Below, piece after piece: positions 47,101 through 59,200 of a DNA stretch of 64,000 nucleotides. Source of the stretch: Scatophagus argus. Taxonomy: Eukaryota > Chordata > Actinopteri > Scatophagidae. Numbering within the stretch: position 1 is the stretch's first letter; each line of letters opens with the position of its first letter. The notes beneath the pieces were generated by a model that made no database searches, was not told where the DNA came from, and worked only from the letters and a program-made list of their open reading frames with translations. The stretch covers positions 4,890,501 through 4,954,500 of the forward strand of contig NC_058496.1 of the NCBI RefSeq assembly GCF_020382885.2, written 5' to 3'. Position numbers and translations under genes: made by a program.

Positions 47101-49176
47101 AAAGTACAGGTTAATTGCGCAAAACATATAATAAAACATAAAATCATACAAACAAAATAATTTAATTGCAACTCAGTGTCTCATATGGCAGAAATCAAAA
47201 GTCCAGGAGGAAATCCAGTCACCTTGTTGTTAGTCTTTGGATTAAGCCTGGCTTGTTTAGGTCCTCTCTAACTAGGTTTAAGATGGGGTTGAGCCATAGC
47301 AGATGTTCTCTAATGAACCCTACAATCGAATCATCTCACTTCACTCCAAACTCCGTTCCTTTCAGCAGAACACACTCCATTTCCTGTTAAGTCAAACAAC
47401 TAACATGTGGTTTAGATAGATAGATAGTTACTTTATTGATCCCAAGGGAAATTCAAGATTCTCTTCTTACTCTTCCTACATATGATGTATATTATCGTAT
47501 AAAGTTTCAGATTACTGCAACTCCTGCTACCTTCCTCATTATATTTGAAGACATTGTTGATATGCTAGTATTTTCTGCATGAAAAAGATGTTCAGACACA
47601 TTCTGTATGAACTGTTTTCACACTGCTCTCTTTATTGTTGCCTTTCTCTCATCACCACCTATGCTATTCTTTCAATTTAGGCAACTTTCTCTTTAGTCAC
47701 ATGACTTCTTAAATTCCCTCTCAGCATCCAAAAGCCAATTAGAGTACACTACAGTTCCCTCAGAAAATGTGTCCTCTTTGTGAGATTTTCATGAACTACA
47801 GGCGTCCGATCAACAAATCAGCCGGCTACTCATAACATAGTGTATGCCCTGCCCAAGCATGATGACAAATGAAATCTCAGATATTGCCTCATGGCAAGAA
47901 GTGAAAAAGTCTATCACACAAAAGCAAACTACTCTGTACAATGCGTTAACCTAAGGCTATTTCACTGCTAAGTTTGCCAATGCTTGTTCAAAAAGTTCAT
48001 TTGAAAAGCGGAAATAGTGAATCAAATGCATGTACAATCGTAATGTCCCTCTTACCTTTACTTGGCCATGTTGTGATAAAGACTTTGACACAAAATTGAG
48101 CTCTTTGTGTACTGCAGAAGGCCACCGCCAGTTCCTGGACACCTTTGCTTCAAGCATGTAGATGATTTTTCCATGTGACCCGTTGAAGGACGACGGCATG
48201 TTCCTGAAAGACAGAACCAGCCCATAAATCCATTTCGTAGTGAAAGCAAGCCATGACATACTACTTATGCCAGATACTTAATATAATTCAAACCTACCCA
48301 TGTGGGATTTTAAGGCTGAAGTTAAAACAATGGGCTCCTTGGGGAAGTACAGTGCCTGAAGAAGAAGTGAGAGTCATCAATACTTCCACTAGAGAAGGCG
48401 AAAGATTATTGGCAGCACTTTTATTTACTGAGCTGCATTATGTATTGTATTATAAAATTGTGAGATTCTTACGCCGAAGCGTCCATGGCGTAGGCCACGC
48501 CAAACATTTCACCAAGCACGTACGTGTGTGTGTGTGTGTGTGTGTGTGTGCACATGCGCCACAAAGTCCGAAAAGTCTTTTTTATTTTCCTACGCTGCCT
48601 CGCAGGCCAAAAACGCGGAGACAGTGAGAAGGGGTGTGCTCACCTTGTCACAAATGCATACAAATAGATAACATTAATCTGAGCATACGTAATGACCGTT
48701 GTCAACGCAGCCAGGAAGAAAAAAATTGATAAATTTGTATTCAATCATTAATTTATTAGTTGTCGTGTAGGTCTGTGTGAAGAAATAATCGAATTTGTCA
48801 GCCATACTTTGCAAGCAAACAATGCACCTTCCCGTTGCTGCAGGCTCATCCATCTTATCAAATTAACGCCCATAATTTTAAAATAGCAACAAAAATAAAA
48901 AGGTGCAGCATTTTTTGACCTACCTTTGGGACCTCCTGCCACTAAGTATTCCTTGACTTTGAAGTATCTCTTGTGCGCACTGTAAGATCTGTCATCATCT
49001 CCACTCCCTTCCGTCCAACTGACTCGCGCGTCCCCCTTGAGTTTCACGAAAAGGCTCACTTTCTTTTCTTTTGTCAAAGTGAAAGTAACTGTGCCCAGAA
49101 CAATATCTCCCTCAGAAAAGGTGTTCTCCGTGTGGAGAGCTTCATAAATCACATTTAAATCCTTTATCGGAGACAT
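44196..49176 (-). CDS. Alpha-arrestin, ARRDC3-like, copy 1
   Basis: Six exons on the minus strand (48924-49176, 48298-48355, 48056-48203, 46690-46786, 45442-45695, 44196-44624) encode 412 aa. Residues about 5-153 are the arrestin N domain (MSPIKDLNVIYEAL, VKLKGDARVSWTE, YSAHKRYFKVKEYL, LPQGAHCFNFSLKIP, MPSSFNGSHGKIIYMLEAKV). Residues about 154-290 are the arrestin C domain (SVDKKVGVFSKEQVQMSATI, GDTLSIVVKICNSSSKKMRP). The tail (about 300-412) is rich in P, Y, G and A. Alpha-arrestins of the ARRDC/TXNIP family are adaptors that link membrane receptors and transporters to NEDD4-type ubiquitin ligases through PPxY motifs. Here one PPAY (in FPPPAYPGG) is present, while the distal site reads PPTC. 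It is first of four tandem copies. Intron 4 carries a Tc1-like fossil and intron 3 an extra promoter-like segment. Confidence 0.92.
45777..46507. mobile_element. Non-autonomous Tc1/mariner-like element in alpha-arrestin copy 1, intron 4
   Basis: Left end CAGTGCCTATGAAAAGTATA and right end ATACTTTTTATAAGCACTA are an imperfect inverted pair, each next to TA. The wording is that of common fish Tc1-like elements ('CAGTGCCTATRAAAAGTAT...CACCC'). The interior shows only decayed traces (a TGAAGACAAAACAATGC-like stretch where the transposase usually starts). The equivalent intron of copy 2 lacks it, so it inserted after the duplication. Confidence 0.7.
46807..46852 (+). repeat. (TAGA)n microsatellite
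   Basis: Tetranucleotide run with a few substitutions, just upstream of exon 4 of alpha-arrestin copy 1. Confidence 0.9.
47412..47457 (-). mobile_element. Rex1-like LINE 3' end with (TAGA)n tail
   Basis: On the minus strand this reads TTTCCCTTGGGATCAATAAA followed by GTAACTATCTATC, the usual end of a fish Rex1/CR1-type LINE. Only the terminal piece is present, in intron 3 of alpha-arrestin copy 1. Confidence 0.6.
47757..47996 (-). promoter_or_regulatory. Intronic copy of the alpha-arrestin upstream region
   Basis: This segment of copy-1 intron 3 resembles the 5' flanks of copies 1 and 2. Shared words include GATGACAAATGAAATCT (with 54.93 kb), TATTGCCTCATGGCAA (with 49.31 kb) and an AAGGCTATTTCACT.. 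/CCAAGTTT-like end (with 55.08 kb). The equivalent intron of copy 2 lacks it. No first exon follows, so it may be a relic or an internal promoter. Confidence 0.55.
48522..48550 (+). repeat. (TG)n microsatellite
   Basis: TG run in intron 1 of alpha-arrestin copy 1. Confidence 0.9.
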
Positions 49177-49996
49177 TTTACGTACAACAGCCAAACGCGC
49201 TGTGGTTTTCGCACTCGTGACCAATAAATGAATAAATCAGCTGAATACTCACAGCACAGTTTACGCCGCGCCCAGGAATGTTGGCAAGTCAAATCTCCAG
49301 TATTGCCTCATGGCAAACAGTTAAAACTTAAGCAATCTGCTTCTAACAAGCTGTCCGCGTTTATATAAGCACATAGGAACTGTATTGTGTTCAGTGTGTC
49401 AACCAAAGGCTATGGTTTTTTTTCGTTTTGGTTCTTACAAAGGTTGGTTTTTATTAAGACAAAAAATGAAGAATAATGTAATTTTGATGGTTTAGATGTC
49501 TTACATAACCACACACAAGTCAGAGGTGTTAAAATAATGGACTTACAACCATCACTTTTTAAATTATTATTATTATTATTGTACAGGCACTTACAGTTGT
49601 TGTGCACTAGTAGGAGCAATTTAGTTATTGGCAAAAGAGTCAGTGATTCTGTCAGTGATTCAGTCATTAAAGCAAAAATCAGTGTATGCTTTATACACAT
49701 AAAAATCGGGGCACCACCCTGTCACCAGGGACCAATAGCCAAATTAATAAATAGGAAATAACAGTCTCTTAAAATTGTGAAGGATGAATCCGAGCACTGA
49801 CTGTCATGAATCCAGCTGTTATTACAAGTACATTCACAACAACCACAGACAACGACAGGTTAAACTATAACAGGATTTATTAAACAGCAACAACCATCCA
49901 GAGATAAGTATCGCTTTGCAATAAACACTAATCCAAGTTTTATCAACACACATTAACTATTAACTAAGATAACACAGGTACAGCAGCAGGAGTATA

Positions 49997-50030
49997 TCTA
50001 TACATGGGTGTCCATATACCCATGTATAGA
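49997..50030. repeat. Hairpin with 13-bp perfect arms
   Basis: TCTATACATGGGT (49997-50009), an 8-nt loop, then the exact complement ACCCATGTATAGA (50018-50030). Confidence 0.8.
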
Positions 50031-50044
50031 TCCATATATACAGG

Positions 50045-50066
50045 AGTGTGTGTGTGTGTGTGTGCG

Positions 50067-50097
<31 letters not shown>

Positions 50098-50098
50098 T
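50045..50098 (+). repeat. Compound (TG)n (GA)n microsatellite
   Basis: TG run followed directly by a GA run. Confidence 0.9.
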
Positions 50099-51318
50099 GG
50101 CGATGGAGACCAAGACGGCAGAGGGATGACGCGGGGGGCGTGTCCCTCGAAGCCAAGATAGAAGGTCGTTGCGTGAGTGATGTCAGCAAGACCAAGATGG
50201 CAGCAGAGTGGCACACAAGACGTGCAGCTCAGAGCCAAGATGGCGATTGCCCACATAATGTGGCTGATGTGGCAAAAAAAAAAAACTAAAAAGGCAAAGA
50301 TCCTCGAGCATCACGTGTCTCGCCAGGAGAGTCGTGATCGCGTGCTCGGACTCATGCCCATGTAAAAATGTGAGAGAGAGGTAAAGATAGAAGAGGAACT
50401 TAAAGAATTAAGAACCCAGTAAAGATCACCACTTCAGTTCTTTTGAGTCTCACACTATCACCACACAATAGTAGAGTCAGTAAACCGGAGTTTATCTGCT
50501 CAGATATTGGTCTTTTACCCGGTGATGCGCGAGCTCACAGAACTGATTGATTTGGATGATCGGTAACAAAAATCAAATGAGTGCGCCACTTACAGTGCGG
50601 CCCTGGTACAGCGATGGTGGGGGGTTGAGAATATCTCCTTTGCATGCAATATCAGTGGTACATCTGTCCAGTCTGGAACAAAGAATCACACCTCTGTTGC
50701 TTCTCCTGAGTCCTCCGCCTATTTTGTCCCCTGGTAAAAGGGTTTTTAGGCAGGATGCTTTTCCCCCTCATTTGAATCAAGGGTCTAAGGACAGAGGGTG
50801 TGCTGATTGTAAAACCCCTTGTGATTTACGATCAGGCAATATAAATAAAACTGACCTGACAATATTCAGTTGTTTTTTTTTTTGATAACTTATTGTTTTT
50901 GATTATCAACATTTTTAAAGTTAATAATAATAAGTATGTAGTATCTTGTAAAGTAATAATCCCATTAAATTATTTAATTAGGCCAGGAAAAAAGCAATGA
51001 CTGACTTGTTCAGAAGCTAACTCCATAGCACAAGGCACACCCTCAGTGGTAAGCAGAAAGTTATTTATTTCTGTATTAAATATTTACGTTTTATGTATGT
51101 ATTTATTTATTAGAAAGCTAAGACAGCTTATAGATCATCTCGAAATGGCCACTCGTACAAATCTCCCAAATAGAGATATGGAGCAGTCAGTCTAGTCAGG
51201 CAGTGTATGTTTATGTGTTTTGAGATGGCAGCTTCGGAGGAACACATGAAAGAAGGAGGTGGAATTTAAAAACATTAACAGTATAGTATAGTCCAAATGC
51301 CCTCATCTTCTGCCCTGC

Positions 51319-54300
51319 TTATTTGTGTTTTTTGCTACCATAAGTGCCATGAGAAGCAGGGAAAAGGGATGAATAGGTTGGAGGTTCTCCCTGTTGAAAC
51401 GCAGTTGAAGCAGTAGGGGTTTGACGTTGCACTGAGGGTGGTGGAAAAGCTGCAGCCAAAAATGCAGATGGAGCAACCTGTTGTGGCAACTGATTGTTGT
51501 AGCCACTTGCTGCATTCGCACGCTGAGTGGGATCTGGTGCTGGGTATCCATAAGCACTTGGACCTGCAGGTACTGGATAAGGTCCACCAGGGAAGGCAGG
51601 TGGAAGGGAGTCGCTGTAACTCGGGGCCCCAACAGCCCCAGCTGGGTAAGGCCCTGCTGCCTCACCAGGCTGATGGGTAGCAACATTAGAAGGAACAATA
51701 ACCAGTGGGAAGCGCAGCTCTGGGTCATGTTTTAAACTGATGTCCAGATACACCTGGAAAACAGAAATATATTAAGAGGTTAACTCATGATTTGAATTAA
51801 ACTGTGATTTATGAAAATAGCTGTTGTGCTGTTTGTTGTGTTATATTCATATTGATTGTTGAAGCACATTATTTAAGACAAGAATTGGATGTTTTACAAT
51901 TACTTTACTTCGTTCGTATTTCTTCAAACCAACCTCAATAGTCTTGGGCAGCACCAAGCTCAGGATGTAGTGACTGTACAACCTACAGAATAGTGTAGGG
52001 AGGAACTTGTTTTACATATGGGCAGACGTCTGTGTTTGTACCATTAGTGACTGGGTTAGGATCAAGGTAACCTGTCATTTTCAACATGTAGTTTGGAAAG
52101 CTAGCTTGGAAATTGTTGTTATTGTTTCCTATAGTGGCAGGGATTTTAAAAATGTACATGCATAGAAGACCTAAAGCTGGGGCAACTGGACTCCCAGGTA
52201 TTAAGGCTTGCAATGCCCAACCATTTAATCAGAACTGAAGAAGCCTTTTGGATGAGAGGTGAAATATCTTCACTTTTAAACTGAAGTCCAGTTGCCCCAA
52301 CTTAAGCTCTTCTATGCAAGATGACCGGACAACTGAGAATCTACACAGACTTGACATGCACATAGTGGAAGGGAGGACATGTATTTGCATATCAAATACA
52401 CACATTTAGAAACCAGCTTGGTGGACCTCTGCAACACAGATGGAACCACAGGCCTTAGAGTTTTTTAGAGCACCTGAAATCAGCAGTGACTAGCAGGTTC
52501 ATACCAACAGTCTATATCTACTGAGTTAATGTAACATCACTATTATTTATTACATACCTTGAGGTAATGGTCAACTGAGATGATTTTACAACTGTGCATA
52601 GTGTGGATGACTTTGACAGGAATGTCCATTATGCAGGAGATGGTTTCCTCTGAGTTAAATTTGAGCGTTTCTCCCACTTTTGTGCGCAGAGTTGTATCAG
52701 TGATGTTAGTGGATCCTTCTGTACTGTACTTTATTTCTTGCTGTAAGCTGAACTTGGGCCTCATTTGTTTGGAGGACAAGTTGCAGATTTTGACGACAAT
52801 AGATAAAGTATCACCTGTCAAAAACAAATTATAATATCTGAATATGCCCTGTTTACACACAGTAAAATTGCTAATAAAACATATACATGCTGTATATACA
52901 TATATCTGACAATGCTCACATTTACACCGGAAAAATCTTCATGTGACTTAGTAACAAAACTATGTGCAAAGCTGTAGACATTTGATATCATCTCACAATA
53001 CGCTGTATTTTATGGGCACTTGGTTATGTTCTATGTCAATGACTGACCTGGAGAGCAAACCTTCCTGTCAATGGTAGCAGACATTTTGACCTTTCCTTTG
53101 GAGAAAACTGCAACCTCCTTACCCTTTGAAGCACAGCGGCGACACTAGAACAAATCACACATCAAACATTATTTTGGGGTTGAAATGGGGTTTAGATGGG
53201 GTTGAGCCATAGCAGATGCTCTCTCATGAGCCTTGTAAACAGATCAGCGCCCTTCAATTCAAACTCCATTCCTTTCAGCAGAACATATTCCTGTTTGGTC
53301 AGACAACCGGTATGTGGTTTCTCTTGTTCTACATATGACATATATCGTCATACAAAGTCTAAGATTACTGTAACTCCTGCAGCCCGCCTCTTCCTCATTA
53401 TATTTAAGTATAGTACATTGTTGATATTGGTGTTTTCTCCATGACAAACATGTTCAGATACATTCTACATAAATTGTCTTCACACTTCTCTCTTTGTTGC
53501 CTTTCATTCAGCTCCATCTATTCTATTCTTTCAATTTTAGCCAACTGTCTCTTCAGTTTAGCCTTAAATTCCTTCCTTCCTGCAAGTTAGAGTATACTGC
53601 AAAAGGTCTTTTGGAAAGTGGAAATAGTACATCGATTTCATAATTGTAATGTCCCATATACCTTTACTTGGCCATGGTGTGATAAAAACTTTGAAACAAA
53701 TTTGAGCTCTCTTTGTACTGCAGAAGGCCACCGCCAGTTCCTGGACACCTTTGCTTCAAGCACATAAATGATGTTTCCATATAACCCGTAGAAGGATGAC
53801 GGTAAGTCCCTGAAAGACAGAGCCAGCCCATAAATCCATTTCTTAATGAAAGCCAACAATCACACACTGCTTATGCCAGATGATACAATAAGATACAACA
53901 GATGGGATAGGATACAATACAATATGCTGTAATTCACACCTACCCCTGTGGAATTTTAACCCTGAAGTTAAAACAATGGGCTCCTGGGGCAAGTACAACA
54001 CCTGAAGAAGAACAAGTAAAGGTCGTTGATTCTTCCTAGAGAATCTAAAAAACCAATGCAGCACCTTTATTTATTGAGCTTCATGAATGTATTATGATAT
54101 TATGAGATTCATGTGGTACTTTATATGCGTAAATCATCAGCCTTTGTGTGTGCAGTAGGTTTACTTCACTTGTTGCGAGATACAGTATATAAGAAAAACA
54201 GTACTCATTATGTAAGCCTAAAGTATACATATAAGCAGATAAAATTCATTTGGGATGCATTTTATTGGCATTTTACGCATATTTGGGGACTGCCATCAAC

Positions 54301-54815
54301 ACAGGAATTATCTTTAATAGTGAGCATCTTTCTGGATAAATAATCAACTTTGACTATGTATAACCATACTTTGCAAATAATGTTCAAAATCTTAGGCACC
54401 ATTTTTAAAGCTATGGGTGTCGCGTCGCTGCATATCATTTACATGATACACTACAATATAAATGTGTCAGAAACAGGCTCATCCATCCATCAAACTAAAG
54501 CCCATAATTTTGAAATAACTCAAGAAAAATCAAAGGATCCAAACATATTTTTGTCCTACCTTTGGGACTTCGTGCCACTAAGTGTTCCTTGACTTTGAGG
54601 ACTCTCTTGTGCTCACTGAAACAACTCGTGCCCTCGTCATGTTCCTCCGTCCAGGAGACGCGCGCGTCCCCCTTGACTTTAGCGACTATACTCGTCACCT
54701 TCGTTTCTTTTAACAGAGTGAACGTGACTGCGCCTGCAACAGTGTCTCCCTCAGAAAAGACGTACTCTCCGTTTAGAGCTTCGTAAATTACACTTAAATC
54801 CTTTATCGGAGACAT
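51319..54815 (-). CDS. Alpha-arrestin, ARRDC3-like, copy 2
   Basis: Six minus-strand exons (54560-54815, 53944-54001, 53662-53809, 53048-53144, 52558-52814, 51319-51753) encode 416 aa. Internal exon sizes of 58, 148 and 97 bp are identical to the other copies. The N domain starts MSPIKDLSVIYEALNGEY and includes VKGDARVSWTE and VLEAKVSRNWRWPSA. The C domain includes VFSKGKVKMSATIDRKVC and GDTLSIVVKICNLSSK. The proline-rich tail keeps a distal PPxY (GEPPTYSSLFPASH), while the proximal site has become PPAF. It is the closest relative of copy 1: introns and 5' flanks align over long stretches. Exon 4 differs most (CRRCASKGKEVAVF in place of CPHSSSVDKKVGVF), adding a cysteine. Intron 5 has a 190-bp inverted-repeat insertion absent from copy 1. 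Function as an adaptor for ubiquitin ligases is inferred from the family. Confidence 0.92.
52163..52353. mobile_element. 191-bp inverted-repeat insertion in alpha-arrestin copy 2, intron 5
   Basis: A 7-bp direct repeat ACATGCA flanks it (52156-52162 and 52354-52360). The equivalent intron of copy 1 reads straight through, which shows the empty site. Inside, AGAAGACCTAAAGCTGGGGC near the left end is mirrored by GCCCCAACTTAAGCTCTTCT. It includes the common fish repeat wording GAAGAAGCCTTTTGGATGAG. I cannot assign the superfamily. Confidence 0.65.
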
Positions 54816-56208
54816 TTTACGTGCATCAGCCAAACGCGCTGTGGTTTTCGCACTTGTGACTATACGCAGCAGGCGTTGGATGCCTAAATCTGCAGGCTGC
54901 TCACAACGGAGAGTACGCCCCGTCCAGGAATGATGACAAATGAAATCTACACTCTTTCCTTCAGGCAAGCAGTTAAAACATCTAGCAACTAACAGGCTAC
55001 CCACGTTTAACTAGCTTAAAGTCTAAGACATATTTTTAAGCGCATAAGAACTGTACTCTGTTCAATGTGTCAGCCAAAGGCTATTGCACTACCAAGTTTC
55101 CCAGCACTTGTTTGAAATACTTAATGGATCAGCACCTCCCATATTTGTCATTCAGAAAAATGTAGGAGAAATATATGTTTAATGAAACAAAAACTGAGGA
55201 ATAAATTAATTTTTAGAAACCATGCACAAATCACTATTTTTTTGTAAAGCTATCAATATGTGGGAGAAAGAACACTCTATTGATATATCAACTTTTTCAA
55301 AAAATCTAATAATTTTTTTTTCCAGTGGACATAAACAAATTTGACAAAGACCCTTAAGATTTGATACACACCACATTGCCAATATATTTGCAACTGGTCA
55401 ACATATCAACCTGGACCATTTATCTCTCTAGCTCCACTACAGCCCTGATAGAGTGATGGCTGGTTTGATAGCATCTTCTTATGTCGTTTGCATGCAACAT
55501 CAATTGTATATCTGTCCCTCCTGGGAGAAAGAACTGTGCTTCTTTTGCTCCTCCTTTATTTATTTCCTCATTTGAATCAAGGGACTAGGAACAGAGGGTG
55601 TGCTGACTGTAAAACCCCTTGTGACTTGTGATTGGGCCATACAAATAAAACTGACTTGACTTTATACAGTGGCTTTTTTGGTGACTTATTTATTGGGTAT
55701 TAACATTTTCAATATACAATCCACACAACATTGATTCTTCAACAGAACATACGAGGTTGGGGAAAATGTAATGCATGCCCTGTTATTAATCAGTCAGTTT
55801 GTGTAATGCTTCAGTGCCGCCAATATCTCCTGTTTGTTATTGCTAATAGAGCTTGTGGAACACAGTGAACTGGCCACTCATACAAGTTTACCAGGTGGAC
55901 CTACAGAGCAGTCAGTCTAGTCAGGCAGTGTATGTTTATGTGTTTTGGAGGAAGTTGTGAGAGGAGGAGGTGGAACTTTTTTGGGTTGATGCTCAAAATC
56001 TCACTGGTTTCTCCAATGCTACCAACTCCAGCTTTGAGCTTGATGTAGGATAAGACCCGCTTGAAATAAAGAGCATAAAATAATTTGTTGCACATTGCTA
56101 TGAATGAATAACCAGTATTAAAAGAAAAGAACCAAGTGAAAAAACAAAATTATAGTAGAGTGTAAAAGCTCTCATCTTCTTCCCAGGATATTTGTGTTTT
56201 TTGGAAAC
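54816..56208. other. Intergenic region between alpha-arrestin copies 2 and 3
   Basis: The left 300 bp is the 5' flank of copy 2, related to that of copy 1. The stretch from about 55.47 to 55.67 kb aligns with 50.64-50.85 kb (both end in an AATAAAACTGACTTGAC-like word), and 55.90-55.95 kb aligns with 51.18-51.23 kb. These look like remnants of the duplicated segment or of a repeat carried with it. No gene is seen. Confidence 0.55.
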
Positions 56209-59200
56209 TCAGCATTTTTTATCTGACTCTGTGTCGTGAGAAGCAGGAAAAAGGGACGAATAGGTTGGAAGTTCTCCCTGTTGAAATGCAGGTGGTGCAG
56301 TGGGGGCTTGATGTTGCATTGAGGGTGGTGGAAAAGCTGCAGCTGAAAAACCAAATGGAGCAACCTGTTGTGGCCACTGACTGTTATAGCCACTTGCTGC
56401 GTTCGCATACTGAGTGGGATCTGGTGCTGGGTATCCATAAGCACTTGGACCTGCAGGTACTGGATAAGGTCCACCAGGGAAGGCAGGGGGAGGGAAGTCG
56501 CTGTAACTCGGAGCCCCAACAGCCCCAGCTGGGTAAGGCCCTGCTGCCTCACCAGGCTGACGGAGAACAAAGCTAGAAGGAACAATGAGCAGAGGAAGCC
56601 TCACCTCTGGGTCAATTTTAAAACTGATGTCCAGATACACCTGGAAAAAGAAATATATTAAGAAGTGAACCCTATAAGAAATGATTTGATTAAGGTGATT
56701 GTGCATTTATTTCTAATCACTGAAGTGTGCAAATTAAGACAAGAATTGTCTGTGATACAATTAATTAACTATGAATATTTGCAAACAAAATTAGTTAATT
56801 AATCATCTAATGTCATTAATAACTGCATTATCACATACCTTGAGGTAATACTCAACTGAGATGATATCACAGTTATGCAGACTGAAGATGGCATCGACAG
56901 GAATCTTCAGTTGGCAGGAGGCAGTTTGCTCTGAGTGGCTTTTTATTGTGTCTCCAGCCATTTTGCACATACGTAGGCCACTGGATGTAGTGGAGGCATG
57001 GGCACGGTACACGATCTTCTGCTCTAAGCTGAATTTGGGCGTCATTTCTTTGGAGGAAGAGTTGCAGATTTTGGCAACAATAGATAAAGTGTCACCTGTG
57101 TAGAGCAAATCATAGTTTTTTCAGGATGGATAATAATGTAACCACTCATAATAAAAAATAGACATTAAACGTGCTGTATGTAAGTAAATAAAGCATACAG
57201 AATACTTAAAGAAAACTTTCTGTCTTGCATTGAGACTTGGTTGTGTTGCTTGTAAGCTGGAGTAACTTTACCTGGAGAGCAAACCTTCCTGTCAACGGTA
57301 ACAGACATGTGGACCTGTCCTTTGGAGAAAACCCCAACTTCTTTATCCACTGAACCAGTTTGAGGACACTAGACCAAATCATACAAACAAACAACATTTC
57401 ACATCAGCTCACTGGCTTATATGGCTGAAATCAAACTGCAGGAGAAAATACTGTTGTCCTGCTTTTAATCTTTGGTACGCTTGATTGGTCCCAGATTTTT
57501 AAATTACTTTGAGTTTGCTGTCCGGTGATCCAGATTTACTTATATTTCTAATGAAGTCAGTGATGTCAGAGCTTTCCTTCACCAAGCTACTGTTATTATA
57601 TCAGCCTTTAAAAATCTACTATCTATCTCCCATTACTTAGCATATTACACGTCATATTGAGCAAGTTCTCAGGTTACTGTAGCTCAGTGCTTCTCAATTA
57701 TTTTCTGTTGCGCCCCCCCCCCCAGCAAGTAGAAAACAATTCGCGCCCCCCCCCCCGCGACTATAAATAATAGTAATAATAATATGTAATAATATTTAAT
57801 AATATGTAATAATAGGATGCTAACAATTCTCGCTGGTTTACTGAAGTAGCATTCACAAAGCGGGATGATTGTTGGCAATATTCGGCACGTTTTGGCTGAA
57901 AAATCTCCAGCGGCTTATCAGCATGATTGGGATGTAATGTCTTCAAGTGGGGCCTTAATTTATTTGGCTTCATGCTGTCCGCTGCCAACATTTTTAGACA
58001 GTAAACACACCGGTCTGTCGTCTCCCACTGTAGTCACAGTGAAGCCAAGCGCTACATATGCTTCGTCATATTTCCTCGTCTTAGCTTTCGGGTGAGTTAC
58101 TTTTGTCTCATTATCTTCGTCTCTCTCCGCCTTTCTTCTCATCCCTGTTAAAAAATTCTTCATGTTGTCTCTTAAGGGTTCGCTTACTGCACTTCATATC
58201 GCCTGCTCGGTGCAAAAAAACCGCTACACCATAGAGCTAATACTCCCTGCGCACACTCTGACAATGAGAGCGCCACTGCCAACTACTGTAGTGGATGTGC
58301 AATTACACTTTATTCTAGTACGGCAAAAAAAGCATGTTCCCCAGGGTCACACGCGCCCCCCCTGGCATCGCACCGCGCCCCCCTGGGGGGGCGCGCCCCA
58401 CTATTTGAGAAGCACTGCTGTAGCTACTCCTGCTGCCTGTGTCCTCATTATCAAGAATTTATGTCAGCGTTTTCCCTATGTCCAAATTCAAGTTGAGAAA
58501 CATTTTGTATAAAACTGCTGTCACACTCGATGCTTTAATGTTGCCGTTCTTTCAACCTATTCTGTTTCATTCATTTAACTTCTTATCTTAAATATTTTCC
58601 TTTGCAGCAGCCAGAAGCTCGCTGAAGTGCTGCAGTGCTTCATGTGGAAAAGGGAAATAGTGCATCAAATTCATGCATGATTGTAATGTACCACGTACCA
58701 TTAGTTGGCCATGGTGTGTTAGAGACTTTGACACAAACTTTAGCTCTGTTTGTTCAAAAGAAGATAGCTTCCAGCTCCTGGACAATTTGGCCTCAAGTGT
58801 GTAGACAATCTTTCCATGTAAACCCTTGAAGGATGACGGCATATCCCTGTAAGAAAGAGCTGCTCCATTAATGCAGTTCTTTGTGAAAGCACACAATGGA
58901 TCACTACTTATGCCAGATGTTGCAATTCAGACCTACCCCTCTGGAATTTTAAGCTTGAAGTTAAAAGAGTGGGCTCCTTGGGGAAGCACAGTGCCTGAAG
59001 AGGAGGTGAGAGTCATTAGCACACCTTTATTTACTATCCTGTATTGTGTGCACGGTGAATTGAGAGTCATGCGCTTGTGGGAGGTTTACGTGTAATTCAG
59101 CAGTTATATGTGCAGCAGTGTTGGGAGAAGCACAAAGATCTTTTACTAATACTACAGTGTGGAAATACACTAGTACAAGTGAAAGTCCAGCCCATTTCCT

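Larger units (their letters stand above)
49177..51318. other. Intergenic region between alpha-arrestin copies 1 and 2
   Basis: The left 250 bp is the 5' flank of copy 1 and aligns with the 5' flank of copy 2 (54.84-55.12 kb). From about 49.7 to 50.6 kb there is sequence of unknown origin with a TG/GA repeat (50045-50098) and a 13-bp-arm hairpin (49997-50030). From about 50.6 to 51.25 kb the sequence aligns in patches with 55.47-55.96 kb, left of copy 3. The shared word CAGTCTAGTCAGGCAGTGTA marks this. No gene is seen. Confidence 0.55.
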
